Below are positions 25,899-35,805 of a stretch of 50,407 bases of DNA, in pieces. The position numbers and the translations under genes are program-made. The notes below the pieces were generated by a model. The model had not been told where the DNA came from. It saw only the letters and a list, made by a program, of their open reading frames with translations, and ran no database searches. Source of the stretch: Pedosphaera sp. Its GTDB lineage: Bacteria; Verrucomicrobiota; Verrucomicrobiia; Limisphaerales; SXQI01. Every line of letters starts with the position of its first letter. The first letter of the stretch is position 1. The stretch spans positions 1 to 50,407 of the forward strand of contig JANYDC010000059.1 in NCBI GenBank assembly GCA_025359965.1. Reading direction: 5' to 3'.

Positions 25899-28800
25899 CT
25901 ATGGCTTCAATATCGGTAATATCAGGGTGAAGGTTGATCCTTTTCCAAACCCATCGCTATGACACTCCAAACTCCCACCCATTTGCTTGGCGGCGATGGC
26001 TGCGCTGTGCAATCCAAACCCATGACCATCTTTTTTTGTGGTGAACCCATGCGAAAAAACCCGGACCAAATGCTCTTCAGAAATACCTATCCCTCGGTCT
26101 CGGACTGAAATGTACGCCAAATCATTTCCATTCCTCCTAATTCCAACCTCAATCTTCCTCTCTCCCTCAGGAAGCTTGTCCATTGCCTGTTGTGCATTGG
26201 TCAACAGGTTGACCAAAATCTGCTGACACTTGTAACGATCCGCGAGAACAGGCGGAGTATCCTCGAAAACCGACTCGATCAAGACATCCTCCTGTTTCAT
26301 CTTTGCCCTTGTAACCTCCATCGCCTCTTCCACCAACGACCGTGCCTGGTGGACCTCGATCACACACCCTCCGCTGGTGTATCCCTGCTGCATAGCGACG
26401 ATTGCTTTGATGTGATCAATATTTTTGCCGAGTGACTCCATCTCCTTCAAGGTGTCAGCCTGTTCGGATTGCAGCCTGCGCGACAGATTATGAATAAACT
26501 CCGGAATGAGACGGCCCTTTGGATGATCCGTGAGGAAACCTTTCAGGTTATCCTGATTCCGCATGAGTAAGTCCGATATTTGGGTGACGGACGAGATCTC
26601 TGATTTGCGAATCTGGTCTCCCACCACTGAGGTCGAAATATTGACGCTGTTCAGGATATTGCCAATATTATGCAGCACACCTGTGGCAATCTCAGCCATC
26701 CCAGCCATGCGTGAGGCATCCATCAGGCTTTTGTGTATCCGCTCCAAATCAGCCTGCGCCTGTTTTCTTTCGGTTATGTCCTGAGAAATGCCAACCAGCC
26801 CGACAATCTTGCCCGCCAGATCTCGTATTGGTATCTTGGAGGTTGCATGCCACTTTGAAGGGCCATCAGTGCCGCTGGGCTCCTCCTTCGCGTTGATTTC
26901 CCGGCCACAGCGGAGAACTTCTTGATCGTCAGCGTCGTAAAGGGCGGCCACCTCGGCCGGACAAAAATCAAAAACCGTCTTGCCGACAATGCTCGCCTCC
27001 GAACCGCCTCCTCTCAGCCGTTGATGGGTTAGGTTACTGACAACAAATCGTCCAGAGGTATCCTTAATATAAATAGAAAGAGGGAGATTATCGATCAGGG
27101 TCCGCAACAACCGACGCTCCTCAGCCAGTACCTCCTCCGAACGTTGCCGCACCTCCACCTCGTGCTTTAGCGCCGTAGTTCTGCGTTCAACCCTGGCCTC
27201 TAGGTCCTCATTGCTGTTGCGCAACTCATCACGGACCCACCGTAACTGGCGATTTTTGTGGGAAAGCACCAGGCTCCAAGCCAGCACCATCAAAACGGCG
27301 GCGAAAAGTCCGCCTGCAACCCAAATGACCCGGGAATCGGTCCACCACGCTGGCTTTTGCAATACAATGATATCCTCAGGCCTATGAACCAGAATACGAA
27401 AGCCAGTGGCCTCATGCTGTTCCCCGGCTTGGATAGAGCAGACACCTGTCATCCTCAACACAGTTCCGGGTTGATAGGTCAAATACTCCGCGTCTGACTT
27501 GGAAGTCTGGATTCGAGCACTGAAAATGACCGGCCCATCCTGGAGAATCATTTCAGGGCTGGCGGATTGCGATACACGTTGCAGGAGCCGTCCAGAAATT
27601 GTCGCCAACGTCTGGTCGTTCGTGCCTAGGGAAATCACCGCCTCAGCAGTTGTCGCCTTTGGAACCACAGCTCCTTTCCCAATCACTCGAACCAAACCCT
27701 CGTCCAAGTTGGGCGAAAAACCAGCCATCCCTAGAAATCCAAGAACTTCAACAGACGCACCCACTTGCACTTCATTTGTCAGCGAGGTGTGAACCCTCAG
27801 GCCTCCAGAAGCATCCTGAAGAACAAAGCCATCGCCGGGAAGGGACAAGGTCACCACTCCCTCGACCTTTATTCGATGTCCGGCGACCCGGTTGGGGCTG
27901 AACATCGCCGCCAACGCGATGGGCGTGGTTTCGATCGCAAATGGTTTAGGTGGAGCCGCTCGGAGAATCTTCACGTGGTCCAATCCGGGAACTTGCAGAG
28001 TGATGCCCACCAACTGTTGTTGGGCGTTGAGCTGAGAAGAGCATGCACCTTCAATCATCACCCTTGCGTCGACCAGATGGCTCGGAGGATTGGCATCGTC
28101 CAAGCCGGGAATGAGCGCTTTGAATCGCCCATTCCGGGTGGCTACCGTGAGGTAGGCGTGTCCCCATTTTTGCTCCACTCCGCGCACAACACCTTCCAAC
28201 TGGACCCAGTGTGAATCGAGTGTCCCATTCGCCAATTCTGTTAGGTCCACATGCTCGGCCGGAGGAAAATTGGTCGTTCCTAGAACCCGCACACTGGTCT
28301 TGACCGCCTCCGTCAAAAAACCGCCCGGACTGGTTTCCCCGCTGAGCTCTACCCATTGTCCAGAATGGACGTCAGACTTCTTTAGGTTGAAGTACATTCC
28401 CCCGCCCGAATCCTGAATGAATGCGGTGCCCCATTCGGGGTCGGCAAAAGTGATAATTCCGCGCACGAGGATTGGAAGCCCTTTCGTCGCATCTTCTCTG
28501 GAAAGCCTAACGATGTCGGCGATGTTGGTTAGCGCCAATTGAGACGTTGGCTTTTTAACCTGCTCAGGTTTATTGGCGGAAACTAAAGACGGGCTTACGG
28601 TCTTGGGCTTTTCAAAATAAGAATAATCGAGCACCGGCCCGCTCCGACTCGATCGTAGAAACCCCCACACATCCACCCTGTCGCCAGTCTGGAGTGGATC
28701 ACTTTGAGTCGATCTCGCCACGATTGAACCAGTCGGATCGCTAATGACCAGCGATTTACCGGGCAAATAAGAGGAAGCCGAACCACTCAAGTGCACTCGA

Positions 28801-29369
28801 TTGTTAGTCCACGAACCGAGCTCTTGGCCGAGCACGGTACTGATCGCTATTACGGGGATGTTCAGTGGATCCGCTTTCGATTGATCGAGAAGCTGAATAT
28901 CATCCACACTAGGTGAGAAAAGAATTCCTTCGACGAGTTTTCCGCGCTCGGCCTTGCTCCCGTTTACGCCGCGAATGTGCACCAAACGGTCGAGAAGCCA
29001 TCTGAAATCCTGCCCCTTGGGCTGCCCCATCACGAATACCACACAATCCTGGTCGTTCCCTTGCAACGTTAACTTAAGTCTTCCCGACCCGGCCTCCGCC
29101 ACCCTCACCTTCCCAGCCACGCCCACCCACTGGCCTGGTTGAGTTGCCAAACTTGCCGCGTCGAGGTACTTGGGTGTGGGAACCTTCTCTCTACCCACCA
29201 CTAGCAGACTCTCATTCGTCAGGACGGATTTACCACCCATCTCTGCGGTTTTTCCTGTGATTTGGATGGATTGCCCAAATTTGGGCTGAATCGAAATTTT
29301 TTTGGATCGAAGTAACTCGTTTCGACGCCGTCGTAAACGTAGAGCTGATTCCATTCCGCATCGTAGCAC
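25899..29369 (-). CDS. Large membrane sensor histidine kinase, main reading frame (needs -1 shift for its N-terminus)
   Basis: This frame holds nearly all of a sensor kinase of about 1,230 residues; its signal sequence and first 98 residues lie in the overlapping frame 29219-29590. An extracytoplasmic part of about 650 residues has repeated OB-fold-like units ([59 protein letters not shown]). Then come a transmembrane helix ([20 protein letters not shown]), a coiled coil, a PAS domain ([20 protein letters not shown] to DITERKQ), and a kinase core with H-box [14 protein letters not shown]-box [17 protein letters not shown] and [13 protein letters not shown]. The apparent start at 29369 gives an Arg-rich, unlikely N-terminus; the real start is upstream. 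It probably phosphorylates the receiver of the next gene, 4 bases downstream. Confidence 0.9.
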   Translation of the reverse strand: MLRCGMESALRLRRRRNELLRSKKISIQPKFGQSIQITGKTAEMGGKSVLTNESLLVVGREKVPTPKYLDAASLATQPGQWVGVAGKVRVAEAGSGRLKLTLQGNDQDCVVFVMGQPKGQDFRWLLDRLVHIRGVNGSKAERGKLVEGILFSPSVDDIQLLDQSKADPLNIPVIAISTVLGQELGSWTNNRVHLSGSASSYLPGKSLVISDPTGSIVARSTQSDPLQTGDRVDVWGFLRSSRSGPVLDYSYFEKPKTVSPSLVSANKPEQVKKPTSQLALTNIADIVRLSREDATKGLPILVRGIITFADPEWGTAFIQDSGGGMYFNLKKSDVHSGQWVELSGETSPGGFLTEAVKTSVRVLGTTNFPPAEHVDLTELANGTLDSHWVQLEGVVRGVEQKWGHAYLTVATRNGRFKALIPGLDDANPPSHLVDARVMIEGACSSQLNAQQQLVGITLQVPGLDHVKILRAAPPKPFAIETTPIALAAMFSPNRVAGHRIKVEGVVTLSLPGDGFVLQDASGGLRVHTSLTNEVQVGASVEVLGFLGMAGFSPNLDEGLVRVIGKGAVVPKATTAEAVISLGTNDQTLATISGRLLQRVSQSASPEMILQDGPVIFSARIQTSKSDAEYLTYQPGTVLRMTGVCSIQAGEQHEATGFRILVHRPEDIIVLQKPAWWTDSRVIWVAGGLFAAVLMVLAWSLVLSHKNRQLRWVRDELRNSNEDLEARVERRTTALKHEVEVRQRSEEVLAEERRLLRTLIDNLPLSIYIKDTSGRFVVSNLTHQRLRGGGSEASIVGKTVFDFCPAEVAALYDADDQEVLRCGREINAKEEPSGTDGPSKWHATSKIPIRDLAGKIVGLVGISQDITERKQAQADLERIHKSLMDASRMAGMAEIATGVLHNIGNILNSVNISTSVVGDQIRKSEISSVTQISDLLMRNQDNLKGFLTDHPKGRLIPEFIHNLSRRLQSEQADTLKEMESLGKNIDHIKAIVAMQQGYTSGGCVIEVHQARSLVEEAMEVTRAKMKQEDVLIESVFEDTPPVLADRYKCQQILVNLLTNAQQAMDKLPEGERKIEVGIRRNGNDLAYISVRDRGIGISEEHLVRVFSHGFTTKKDGHGFGLHSAAIAAKQMGGSLECHSDGFGKGSTFTLILPILKP

Positions 29370-29590
29370 ACCACCACGCCGTTTAGCCTCACCGCCAAGG
29401 CGTTCCGGGCAAGTTTAGGTTCAAGGGCAAATAATTGACGTAGTGTGCCAATTTCCGAAGGCGGTGGTTGTTGGGCCGCGACACGGATGGCAAGAATGCA
29501 TAGCCCGAGGAAGGTCAAAATGAACTGCCACCTTAGTGATACAGAACACTTCCACTCCCCATTACCGCGAAGGCTGGGCAAGTTCATCAT
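29219..29590 (-). CDS. N-terminal part of the large sensor kinase in the other frame
   Basis: This frame supplies a signal/anchor helix (LRWQFILTFLGLCILAIRVAAQ) and the first half of an OB-like unit ([27 protein letters not shown]). At a run of seven A on the minus strand (29303-29297) the codons CCA AAA AAA TTT leave the family pattern. A slip of -1, or one more A, continues as AAA AAA ATT TCG into the main frame and gives a smooth [24 protein letters not shown] 29590 is the best start; TTG 29602 is also in frame. Past the A-run the frame continues meaninglessly to 29219. It is either programmed slippage, a recent mutation or a sequencing error. Confidence 0.75.
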   Translation of the reverse strand: MMNLPSLRGNGEWKCSVSLRWQFILTFLGLCILAIRVAAQQPPPSEIGTLRQLFALEPKLARNALAVRLNGVVVCYDAEWNQLYVYDGVETSYFDPKKFRFSPNLGNPSKSQEKPQRWVVNPS

Positions 29591-29707
29591 TTCATGAGGC
29601 AAAGTCAGCGATTAACCGACGGGGCTGAGTATAGGATCGACGCTGATGCAGAAACCTTTACTAAAATGGGATGTTGCAACCCGTGGATTCCACTGGCGGC
29701 CGACAGT

Positions 29708-29761
29708 CTTCGGGAGTATCACCATCTCAACCGAATTATGCTAATCATCACCGGCTGTATC
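29708..29761 (+). repeat. Source copy of the hflK 5'-end direct repeat
   Basis: Covers 30 bases upstream of the hflK ATG (29738) and its first eight codons. It pairs with 24545-24598 (50 of 54 identical). The 5.1 kb between the copies holds exactly the two signalling genes. Confidence 0.88.
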
Positions 29762-30733
29762 GTTGGGTTCGTGGCGTGGTTTCTGGTAAGTTACCTGCTG
29801 GCAGGGCTTTACACGGTCAACCAAAACGAGCGAGCGGTTAAAACCATCTTCGGTCGCGTCGAACGCGTTGGCGATCTCACCACCTCGGATGATCCCATAA
29901 GCGAGCCTCTCAACGCCGATGAAAAAACTCGTTACACCTACCCACAGGTCCGAGTGATCATGCCCGGCGGACCTTACTTCAAATGGCCTTGGGAGAAGAT
30001 CATCAAAGTCTCCATTGCCACAGAGACCCTCAATATGGCCCGCGATCCAGAGGATCCCACCGCCAATGGCAATGGTTCGATTTTAGAGGCGGTTACCAAA
30101 GATCAGCTCAACACCGGGTTGACCGGCCAAATCCGCTACCGCGTCAGCGAACGGAATCTTTATGCCTATCTCTTCGGCGTAAAACGTCCCCTCTCGCATG
30201 TCATGGGGTATTTTGTTTCGGTCCTGCGCGAGCGCATCGCCAATTTCGAAGTGCCTCCGGCAGGCAAAGCCCCTGAATCAGCCACTACCGGTTTGGATAT
30301 CGCCTCCGTGGCGGGCATTTCCATCAACGACATCCGCAAAAATCTGCGCGATCTCAACGAGCACATGGACAACGAATGTCGGTCTTCCGCCGCCCGCTAC
30401 GGCATGGTCTTGGACGCCTCGCTCATTACAGGCATTGATCCCCCGCCTGAAGTGGAATCCGCCTTGGCCGCCATTAACACAGCCTACAACCAAGTGTCGT
30501 CGGATATCAGTCTGGCTCAGGCCGGGGCAGACCAAAAAATTGTCCAATCACGGCGCGCTGTGGAAATCGAGACCCTGCGCGCGCAGGCCGAGGTTGAGCC
30601 GCTCTCCCGCATGGCTTCGCAGCTGAGCGATCTAAAGAAAAGCGGCTCCGGTGCCCTGACCGCCTATGTCAGGAACGTCCGGCTGGGGTTGTTTGAAAAA
30701 GCCCAAAACGTCTTTGTGGAGGCACGGAAATGA
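29738..30733 (+). CDS. SPFH (band 7) membrane protein, HflK-like
   Basis: Start chosen at ATG 29738 (331 residues), giving one N-terminal transmembrane helix (MLIITGCIVGFVAWFLVSYLLAG) directly followed by LYTVNQNERAVKTIFGRV, the usual HflK layout. The SPFH domain continues through GPYFKWPWEKIIKV, TLNMARDPEDP and LTGQIRYRVSERNLYAYLFG, then a helical tail with ARYGMVLDASLITGIDPPPEVE and an Ala/Glu-rich coiled coil. In E. coli HflK and HflC surround FtsH and restrain it; no ftsH is here. An in-frame start at 29594 adds 48 residues without a signal. It overlaps the next gene by 4 bases (ATGA), so the two are translationally coupled. Its 5' end is duplicated at 24545-24598. Confidence 0.85.
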   Translation: MLIITGCIVGFVAWFLVSYLLAGLYTVNQNERAVKTIFGRVERVGDLTTSDDPISEPLNADEKTRYTYPQVRVIMPGGPYFKWPWEKIIKVSIATETLNMARDPEDPTANGNGSILEAVTKDQLNTGLTGQIRYRVSERNLYAYLFGVKRPLSHVMGYFVSVLRERIANFEVPPAGKAPESATTGLDIASVAGISINDIRKNLRDLNEHMDNECRSSAARYGMVLDASLITGIDPPPEVESALAAINTAYNQVSSDISLAQAGADQKIVQSRRAVEIETLRAQAEVEPLSRMASQLSDLKKSGSGALTAYVRNVRLGLFEKAQNVFVEARK

Positions 30734-31710
30734 CTTCTCTTACTACATTTGCCATTGCCGCTGGAGCCACTTTTTTCGGCTGCTTCATGCTGGTTCCCTT
30801 GCTTTTGGGCCTGGCCCGAATTCTGGGCTTGTACGTCATCATCCCTGAGCGTTGCTGCGCCGTGTACATCCTGTTCGGCAAAGTCGTGGCCACCATCGAC
30901 GAACCGGGTCTTCACATCCTTTTCACCAGCATGGGCTGGCGCGCTTTCGTGGTGAACTGGATGGGCAAACGACACATCCTCGACATGCGTTTGGACCAAA
31001 CCTACCTGCGCAGCCAGCCGGTCAACTCAGAGGAGGGCGCGCCGATGGGCATCGGCATCTGGTACGAAATGTTCATCAGCGATCCCGTGGCTTACCTCTT
31101 CAAAAACACCGACCCTCGCGGATCACTTGCAGCCAACGTCAGCAACTCTACCGTGCGGTGCCTTAGCAACCTGCCTCTGGGGGCCATGCTGATCAACCGC
31201 CATCCCATGAGCAACACCGTCCGCGCCGAGGTTTCGCCCAAATCGCATGAGTGGGGCTATAAACTCGGCTCCGTCTACATCCGTAAAGTCCATTTCCGCG
31301 ACGCCGGCATGATCCGCCAGATCGAGAGCAAAGTGGTCAATCGACTGCGCCAAGTCACCTCGGCCATCAAACAGGACGGCGCCAACCAAGTCAGCATCAT
31401 CACCAGCACGGCCGAACGCCAGGCCGCTATCGAATTCGCCAAAGCCGCCGCCATCCGTCCGCAGATCGTTGGCGCAGCCCTCGAAAACATCTCCCGCGAT
31501 CCGGAAGTTTCCTCCGCCATGTTCGAAGTTTTGGAAACCCAAAATATCATCACCCACGGCGCCAGAATCACCCTCATCCCCGAGAAAAACGAAATCCTCT
31601 CCCAAGTCCTCGCCTCTGAGGTCTCAATGCAACCCCCCGTTCCCCCTATGATCTCAAAATCATCCGGCCTCACCCCCGGAATGTTCGGCACAGGCTTCGG
31701 CCAACAGTAA
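30730..31710 (+). CDS. SPFH (band 7) membrane protein, HflC-like
   Basis: A 326-residue partner of the upstream SPFH gene. It has one N-terminal membrane helix (residues about 8-38, AIAAGATFFGCFMLVPLLLG), then YVIIPERCCAVYILFGKVVATIDEPGLH, the standard start of an SPFH domain. Mid-region GIGIWYEMFISDPVAYLFKNTDPRG and KLGSVYIRKVHFRDAGMIRQIESKV follow the family pattern. The tail ends with a Pro/Met-rich stretch (MQPPVPPMISK). A hetero-oligomeric ring with the HflK-like protein at the inner membrane is inferred from coupling and size. A terminator-like hairpin follows. Confidence 0.83.
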   Translation: MTSLTTFAIAAGATFFGCFMLVPLLLGLARILGLYVIIPERCCAVYILFGKVVATIDEPGLHILFTSMGWRAFVVNWMGKRHILDMRLDQTYLRSQPVNSEEGAPMGIGIWYEMFISDPVAYLFKNTDPRGSLAANVSNSTVRCLSNLPLGAMLINRHPMSNTVRAEVSPKSHEWGYKLGSVYIRKVHFRDAGMIRQIESKVVNRLRQVTSAIKQDGANQVSIITSTAERQAAIEFAKAAAIRPQIVGAALENISRDPEVSSAMFEVLETQNIITHGARITLIPEKNEILSQVLASEVSMQPPVPPMISKSSGLTPGMFGTGFGQQ

Positions 31711-31753
31711 GTCCCCCACTGGTAGCGCCGCATTCTTGTCGGCGTCTCCCCTC

Positions 31754-31789
31754 CAAAACGCCATCTGCCCTCAAGTAGGCGTTTTGATT
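31754..31789 (+). terminator. Probable intrinsic terminator after the SPFH pair
   Basis: CAAAACGCC and GGCGTTTTG (31754-31762 and 31778-31786) form a 9-bp stem with a 15-base loop, whose 3' arm ends in TTTTG followed by ATTTTG. It lies 44 bases after the HflC-like stop. Confidence 0.65.
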
Positions 31790-31836
31790 TTGATGCGGTC
31801 TTCCCCACGCCCGCTTTTTGCGGTAGATACTAAGGC

Positions 31837-33222
31837 ATGAGCGAATTTGATCTGGTGGTGATCGGGGCGGGGCCGGGCGGATATGTGGCGGCGATACGCG
31901 CGGCCCAGTTGGGGCTGAACGTGGCCTGCATTGAAAAGGAAGGCCCTCTTGGAGGAACCTGTCTGCGGGTAGGTTGCATCCCCAGCAAGGCGCTGCTTGA
32001 AAGCTCACATTTATTCGCAGAGACCAGCACCCGACTGAAAGATCACGGCATTAGCGTGCCCTCCGTTTCCTTTGATCTTGGAGTCATGATGCGCCGCAAG
32101 GATCGCGTGGTGAACGGTCTCACCAAGGGCATCGAGGGTTTGTTCAAGAAGAACAAAGTTACCCGCTTTCTGGGACATGGTAAATTCGTGGGCCCGGGTC
32201 GCGTTGATGTGGTTTCAGCCGCTGGAACGACTGAGCTTACCGCGAAACACATCATTATTGCCACCGGCAGCAAGGTCAGCAACCTGCCCGGCGTGGCGAT
32301 TGATGGCGACCGCATCGGCACCAGCACCGAGGCTTTGTCATACGCCGAAGTTCCCAAACAGCTGATCGTAATCGGCGGCGGCGTAATCGGCTTGGAGCTG
32401 GGTTCAGTTTGGAATCGTCTCGGCGCCAAGGTCACGGTGCTGGAATACCTGCCCAACATCCTGCCGGGCATGGATGCGGAGTTGGCGGCGGACGCACTGA
32501 AGATTTTCACCAAGCAAGGGCTGACCTTTCATCTCGGTGCCAAAGTCAAAGGCGCGAAAGTCGAAGGCAGCAAGGTCACCGTGGAAATCGAAGGAGCGGA
32601 ATCGATCGCTGCGGATCGCGTGTTGATGGCCGTCGGGCGCGTTCCGAACACCGAAAACCTCGGACTCGAATCCGTGGGCATCCAACTTGATCCACGTGGA
32701 CGTATTCCCATTGACGCCCATTTTAAGACCAGTGCCGCCGGGGTTTACGCTATTGGCGACGTCGTGCCGGGCGCCATGCTGGCCCATAAGGCTGAGGAGG
32801 AAGGCATGGCCTGTGCCGAATTGATCGCGGGCAAGCACGCCCATATTGATTACAACACCATTCCCGGCGTCGTTTACACTCACCCGGAGATCGCTTCCGT
32901 CGGTCAAACCGAGGAACAGTTGCAAAAAGCCGGCATCGCTTACAGCAAGGGCACCTTCCCATTCCGCGCCAATGGTCGGGCTCATGCCACGGGCGAGGTT
33001 GAAGGAAAAGTCAAAATTCTGGCCGATGCCAAGACCGATCGAATTTTAGGTGTCCATATTATTGGTGCCCATGCCGGAGATTTGATCGCTGAAGCCGCAA
33101 CTGCCATGACCTTCGGCGCGAGCAGCGAGGACCTCGCACGCACTTGCCACGCGCACCCCACCATGGCCGAAGCCATCAAGGAGGCAGCTCTGGCGGTTGA
33201 CAACCGAGCCATCCATTTTTAG
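31837..33222 (+). CDS. lpdA: Dihydrolipoyl dehydrogenase
   Basis: The FAD- and NAD-dependent E3 component of 2-oxoacid dehydrogenase and glycine cleavage complexes. The 461-residue protein has the FAD-binding GAGPGGY near residues 10-16, redox-active disulfide GGTCLRVGC with C42 and C47, the NAD-binding GGGVIGLELGSVW, and a second FAD motif YAIGDVV. The C-terminal HAHPTMAEAIKEAAL carries the catalytic His-Glu pair. All key residues are in place. It is alone; no E1 or E2 gene is adjacent. It starts at ATG 31837, just downstream of the SPFH terminator, and is convergent with pheT. Confidence 0.95.
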   Translation: MSEFDLVVIGAGPGGYVAAIRAAQLGLNVACIEKEGPLGGTCLRVGCIPSKALLESSHLFAETSTRLKDHGISVPSVSFDLGVMMRRKDRVVNGLTKGIEGLFKKNKVTRFLGHGKFVGPGRVDVVSAAGTTELTAKHIIIATGSKVSNLPGVAIDGDRIGTSTEALSYAEVPKQLIVIGGGVIGLELGSVWNRLGAKVTVLEYLPNILPGMDAELAADALKIFTKQGLTFHLGAKVKGAKVEGSKVTVEIEGAESIAADRVLMAVGRVPNTENLGLESVGIQLDPRGRIPIDAHFKTSAAGVYAIGDVVPGAMLAHKAEEEGMACAELIAGKHAHIDYNTIPGVVYTHPEIASVGQTEEQLQKAGIAYSKGTFPFRANGRAHATGEVEGKVKILADAKTDRILGVHIIGAHAGDLIAEAATAMTFGASSEDLARTCHAHPTMAEAIKEAALAVDNRAIHF

Positions 33223-33380
33223 GATTCATGGGTAACATTCGCCTAGGAAGGGGGCAGAATGGCTCTATGAAGATAACTCAAAGGACATCAAAATCTCGCT
33301 CGGCTCAGACGCCGTCGAACAAATCTAAATCTCAGACACAAGTTCCCATCACTATAACCGGTAGTCTGCGGTAAAATGTT

Positions 33381-35792
33381 TTATCTGAGAGTTGCGCCGA
33401 TTTTGCCTTGGAGTTCTTGGACTAGTTTGTCGTGGGCGGCGTTGACTTCGGTGTCGGTTAGCGTTCGCTCGGCGTGGCGGTAGGTGAAGGCGTAGGCCAT
33501 GCTTTTTGCGCCTTCGGCCACGCCCTGTCCACGGTAAATATCGAAGAGTTCGACCTTATCCAAATTAGCCAGTTTCAGTTGGCGGGTAAGGTTGAGCACG
33601 GCCTCGTGAGAGGTGGTTTCGGGTACGACCATGGCAATATCGCGGCGGATGGTCGGGAAGGCTTGGAGGGCTTTGAAGGAGCGGGCGCTGTTGCGACGGG
33701 ATAGAATCAGGCCGAGGTTCAGCTCCGCCAAAAACACTGCACCACGCACGTCGGCTTTTTTGGCCAAGGCGGGAATGAGTTGGCCGAATTCGCCGACGGT
33801 TTGTTTGCCGAGTCCGATACTGGCTGCTTCAAGGTACAGTCCAGCAGGCAAACCTTCGCGGCGGGTGACGCTGCAACCGCGCAGGCCAATGGCATCAAAA
33901 AGTTCTTCGAGCGTTCCTTTGAGATCGTAAATATCGAGGCTGGCGTCGCGCTCTTCGCCGGACCAGAAAATTGGGGAGCGACGACCGGTCAGGGCGATGC
34001 CCAAGCGAAGTTCTTCGGTGACGGTGGTGCCGCTTTTGACAAAGACACGACCGATTTCGAACAAGGCGGTATCGGTTTGGAACTGGCGACTGTTGTGGCT
34101 TAGGGAATCGATCAAACCGGGCAGCACGCTGGGACGAAGGGCGTCCATATCGCTGCTTAGGGGATTGGCCAACATTTGGACTTGGGCGGGATCAATTACG
34201 GCGAGTTTGGCGGACTCCACTCCAATTAAGGTCTGGCCTTGGGCTTCGGTGAGACCGAGTGCGATGAGGGTTCGGCGGACTTCGTTCAGATGATCGTAGG
34301 TTTGATCGTATTTATGGGTGCCAATGGCACCACGCGGCGGGGTCGAAGGGATTTTGTCGATGCCGTAGATGCGGGCGACTTCCTCAATGAGGTCGATTTC
34401 CGATTTCAGATCGATGCGGAAAGAGGGGATGGTGACCTCGCTGGAATCAGTGCCAGGCACGACTTCGAGGCCTAGTTGACGTAGGAATTGATCCTGAACG
34501 GACGCGTCGATAGGCATTCCCAGCAGGGCATCGGTTCTGCCGTGGCGAAGGATGATTTTCTTAGGGGCAGCGGGGGTGGGATATAGATCAATGACTCCCG
34601 CGACGGGAGTGCCACCGGCGATCTCGACGATCAATTGGGTGGCGCGACGGCTGGCCCAATCGCAGATGCCGATATCGGCACCGCGCTCGAAGCGATAGGA
34701 GGCATCGGAGCGAAGCTCCAGCTTCTTTGAGGTGGCGCGGATGTTTTGCGGTTGGAAGGTGGCACTCTCCAGTAGGACATCGACGGTCTGAGCGCTAATT
34801 TCGCTGTTCAATCCGCCCATGACTCCGGCCAAGGCAACACCCCGGGTAGCGTCGGCAATGAGGAGATTCTGGCTGTTCAGAGTGCGCTCGATTCCGTCCA
34901 AGGTGGTGAATTTTTCACCCTCAGTGGCGCGGCGGACCACAATGGTGTGGTCAGTCAGATTGGCGAAGTCGAAGGCGTGCAGAGGCTGGCCGATTTCGAG
35001 GAGAACGAAATTGGTGATATCGACCACGTTGTTGAGGCTGCGCAAGCCGACTTTTTCCAAGGTGGATTTCAACCAAGCGGGGCTGGGACCGATTTTCACT
35101 CCGCGAATGACGCGGGCCGTGTAACGTGGGCAGAGCAGGGGGTCTTCAATGGTAATTTTGGCCAGACCGAGAACGTCCTCCCCTTGAGGCAAGGACGCAA
35201 TGACGGGGAGACGAAGAGAGTTGCCGGTGACAGCGGCGATCTCACGCGCGATGCCGATGACGCTGTTGAGATCGGGACGATTGGGAGTGATTTCGAGGTC
35301 GTAAACGACATCGCTGCCGCTGCGGCCAAGGTGTTCGGCGAAAGGCTGTCCGACTTTGGCGGCGGGATCAAGAATCAAGAGTCCATCCGCATCGCTGGCC
35401 AGGCCGAGCTCCTGAGGGGAACACATCATGCCTTGGGATTCAACGCCGCGGATTTTGCCGACTTTGATAGTGAAGGGGGCTTCACCGGGTTTGGCGGGAA
35501 GGGCTGCGCCGGGGAGAATGAGCGGGACTTTGTCGCCCGCCTGGAAATTCTGGGCACCGCAAACAATCTGGCGTTCGCCGGTGCCGTCGTTGACGCGACA
35601 GATAGAGAGCTTGTCGGCATTGGGATGTTTGTCGCGGGTGATGACTTGTGCGACCACGATTCCCTCGAACTCGCCCCCGAGCTTTTGGATGCCTTCGACC
35701 TCGACTCCGAGCATGGTGAGGCGTTCGGCCAGATCCTCGGGGGTGCCGGTGAAATCAACGTATTGCTTCAGCCAGTTTAAGGTGATTTTCAT
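33381..35792 (-). CDS. pheT: Phenylalanyl-tRNA synthetase beta subunit
   Basis: PheT forms the alpha2-beta2 enzyme with PheS. The 803-residue chain shows the expected order: the N-terminal start MKITLNWLKQYVDF, an EMAP-like tRNA-binding OB domain (GIVVAQVITRDKHPNADKLSICRV near residues 44-67), the B3/B4 editing domain, B5 (KIILRHGRTDALLG), the catalytic-like core, and a C-terminal anticodon-binding FDX-ACB domain (FPTIRRDIAMVVP to TYRHAERTLTDTEV). Length is typical. It begins 13 bases after pheS and closes the rpmI-rplT-pheS-pheT operon. Confidence 0.97.
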   Translation of the reverse strand: MKITLNWLKQYVDFTGTPEDLAERLTMLGVEVEGIQKLGGEFEGIVVAQVITRDKHPNADKLSICRVNDGTGERQIVCGAQNFQAGDKVPLILPGAALPAKPGEAPFTIKVGKIRGVESQGMMCSPQELGLASDADGLLILDPAAKVGQPFAEHLGRSGSDVVYDLEITPNRPDLNSVIGIAREIAAVTGNSLRLPVIASLPQGEDVLGLAKITIEDPLLCPRYTARVIRGVKIGPSPAWLKSTLEKVGLRSLNNVVDITNFVLLEIGQPLHAFDFANLTDHTIVVRRATEGEKFTTLDGIERTLNSQNLLIADATRGVALAGVMGGLNSEISAQTVDVLLESATFQPQNIRATSKKLELRSDASYRFERGADIGICDWASRRATQLIVEIAGGTPVAGVIDLYPTPAAPKKIILRHGRTDALLGMPIDASVQDQFLRQLGLEVVPGTDSSEVTIPSFRIDLKSEIDLIEEVARIYGIDKIPSTPPRGAIGTHKYDQTYDHLNEVRRTLIALGLTEAQGQTLIGVESAKLAVIDPAQVQMLANPLSSDMDALRPSVLPGLIDSLSHNSRQFQTDTALFEIGRVFVKSGTTVTEELRLGIALTGRRSPIFWSGEERDASLDIYDLKGTLEELFDAIGLRGCSVTRREGLPAGLYLEAASIGLGKQTVGEFGQLIPALAKKADVRGAVFLAELNLGLILSRRNSARSFKALQAFPTIRRDIAMVVPETTSHEAVLNLTRQLKLANLDKVELFDIYRGQGVAEGAKSMAYAFTYRHAERTLTDTEVNAAHDKLVQELQGKIGATLR

Positions 35793-35805
35793 GGGGGTTG
35801 GCTAA

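Noticed and set aside
34947..35780. 277-residue plus-strand frame opposite pheT
   Set aside because: Antisense shadow of the N-terminal half of a clear pheT gene.
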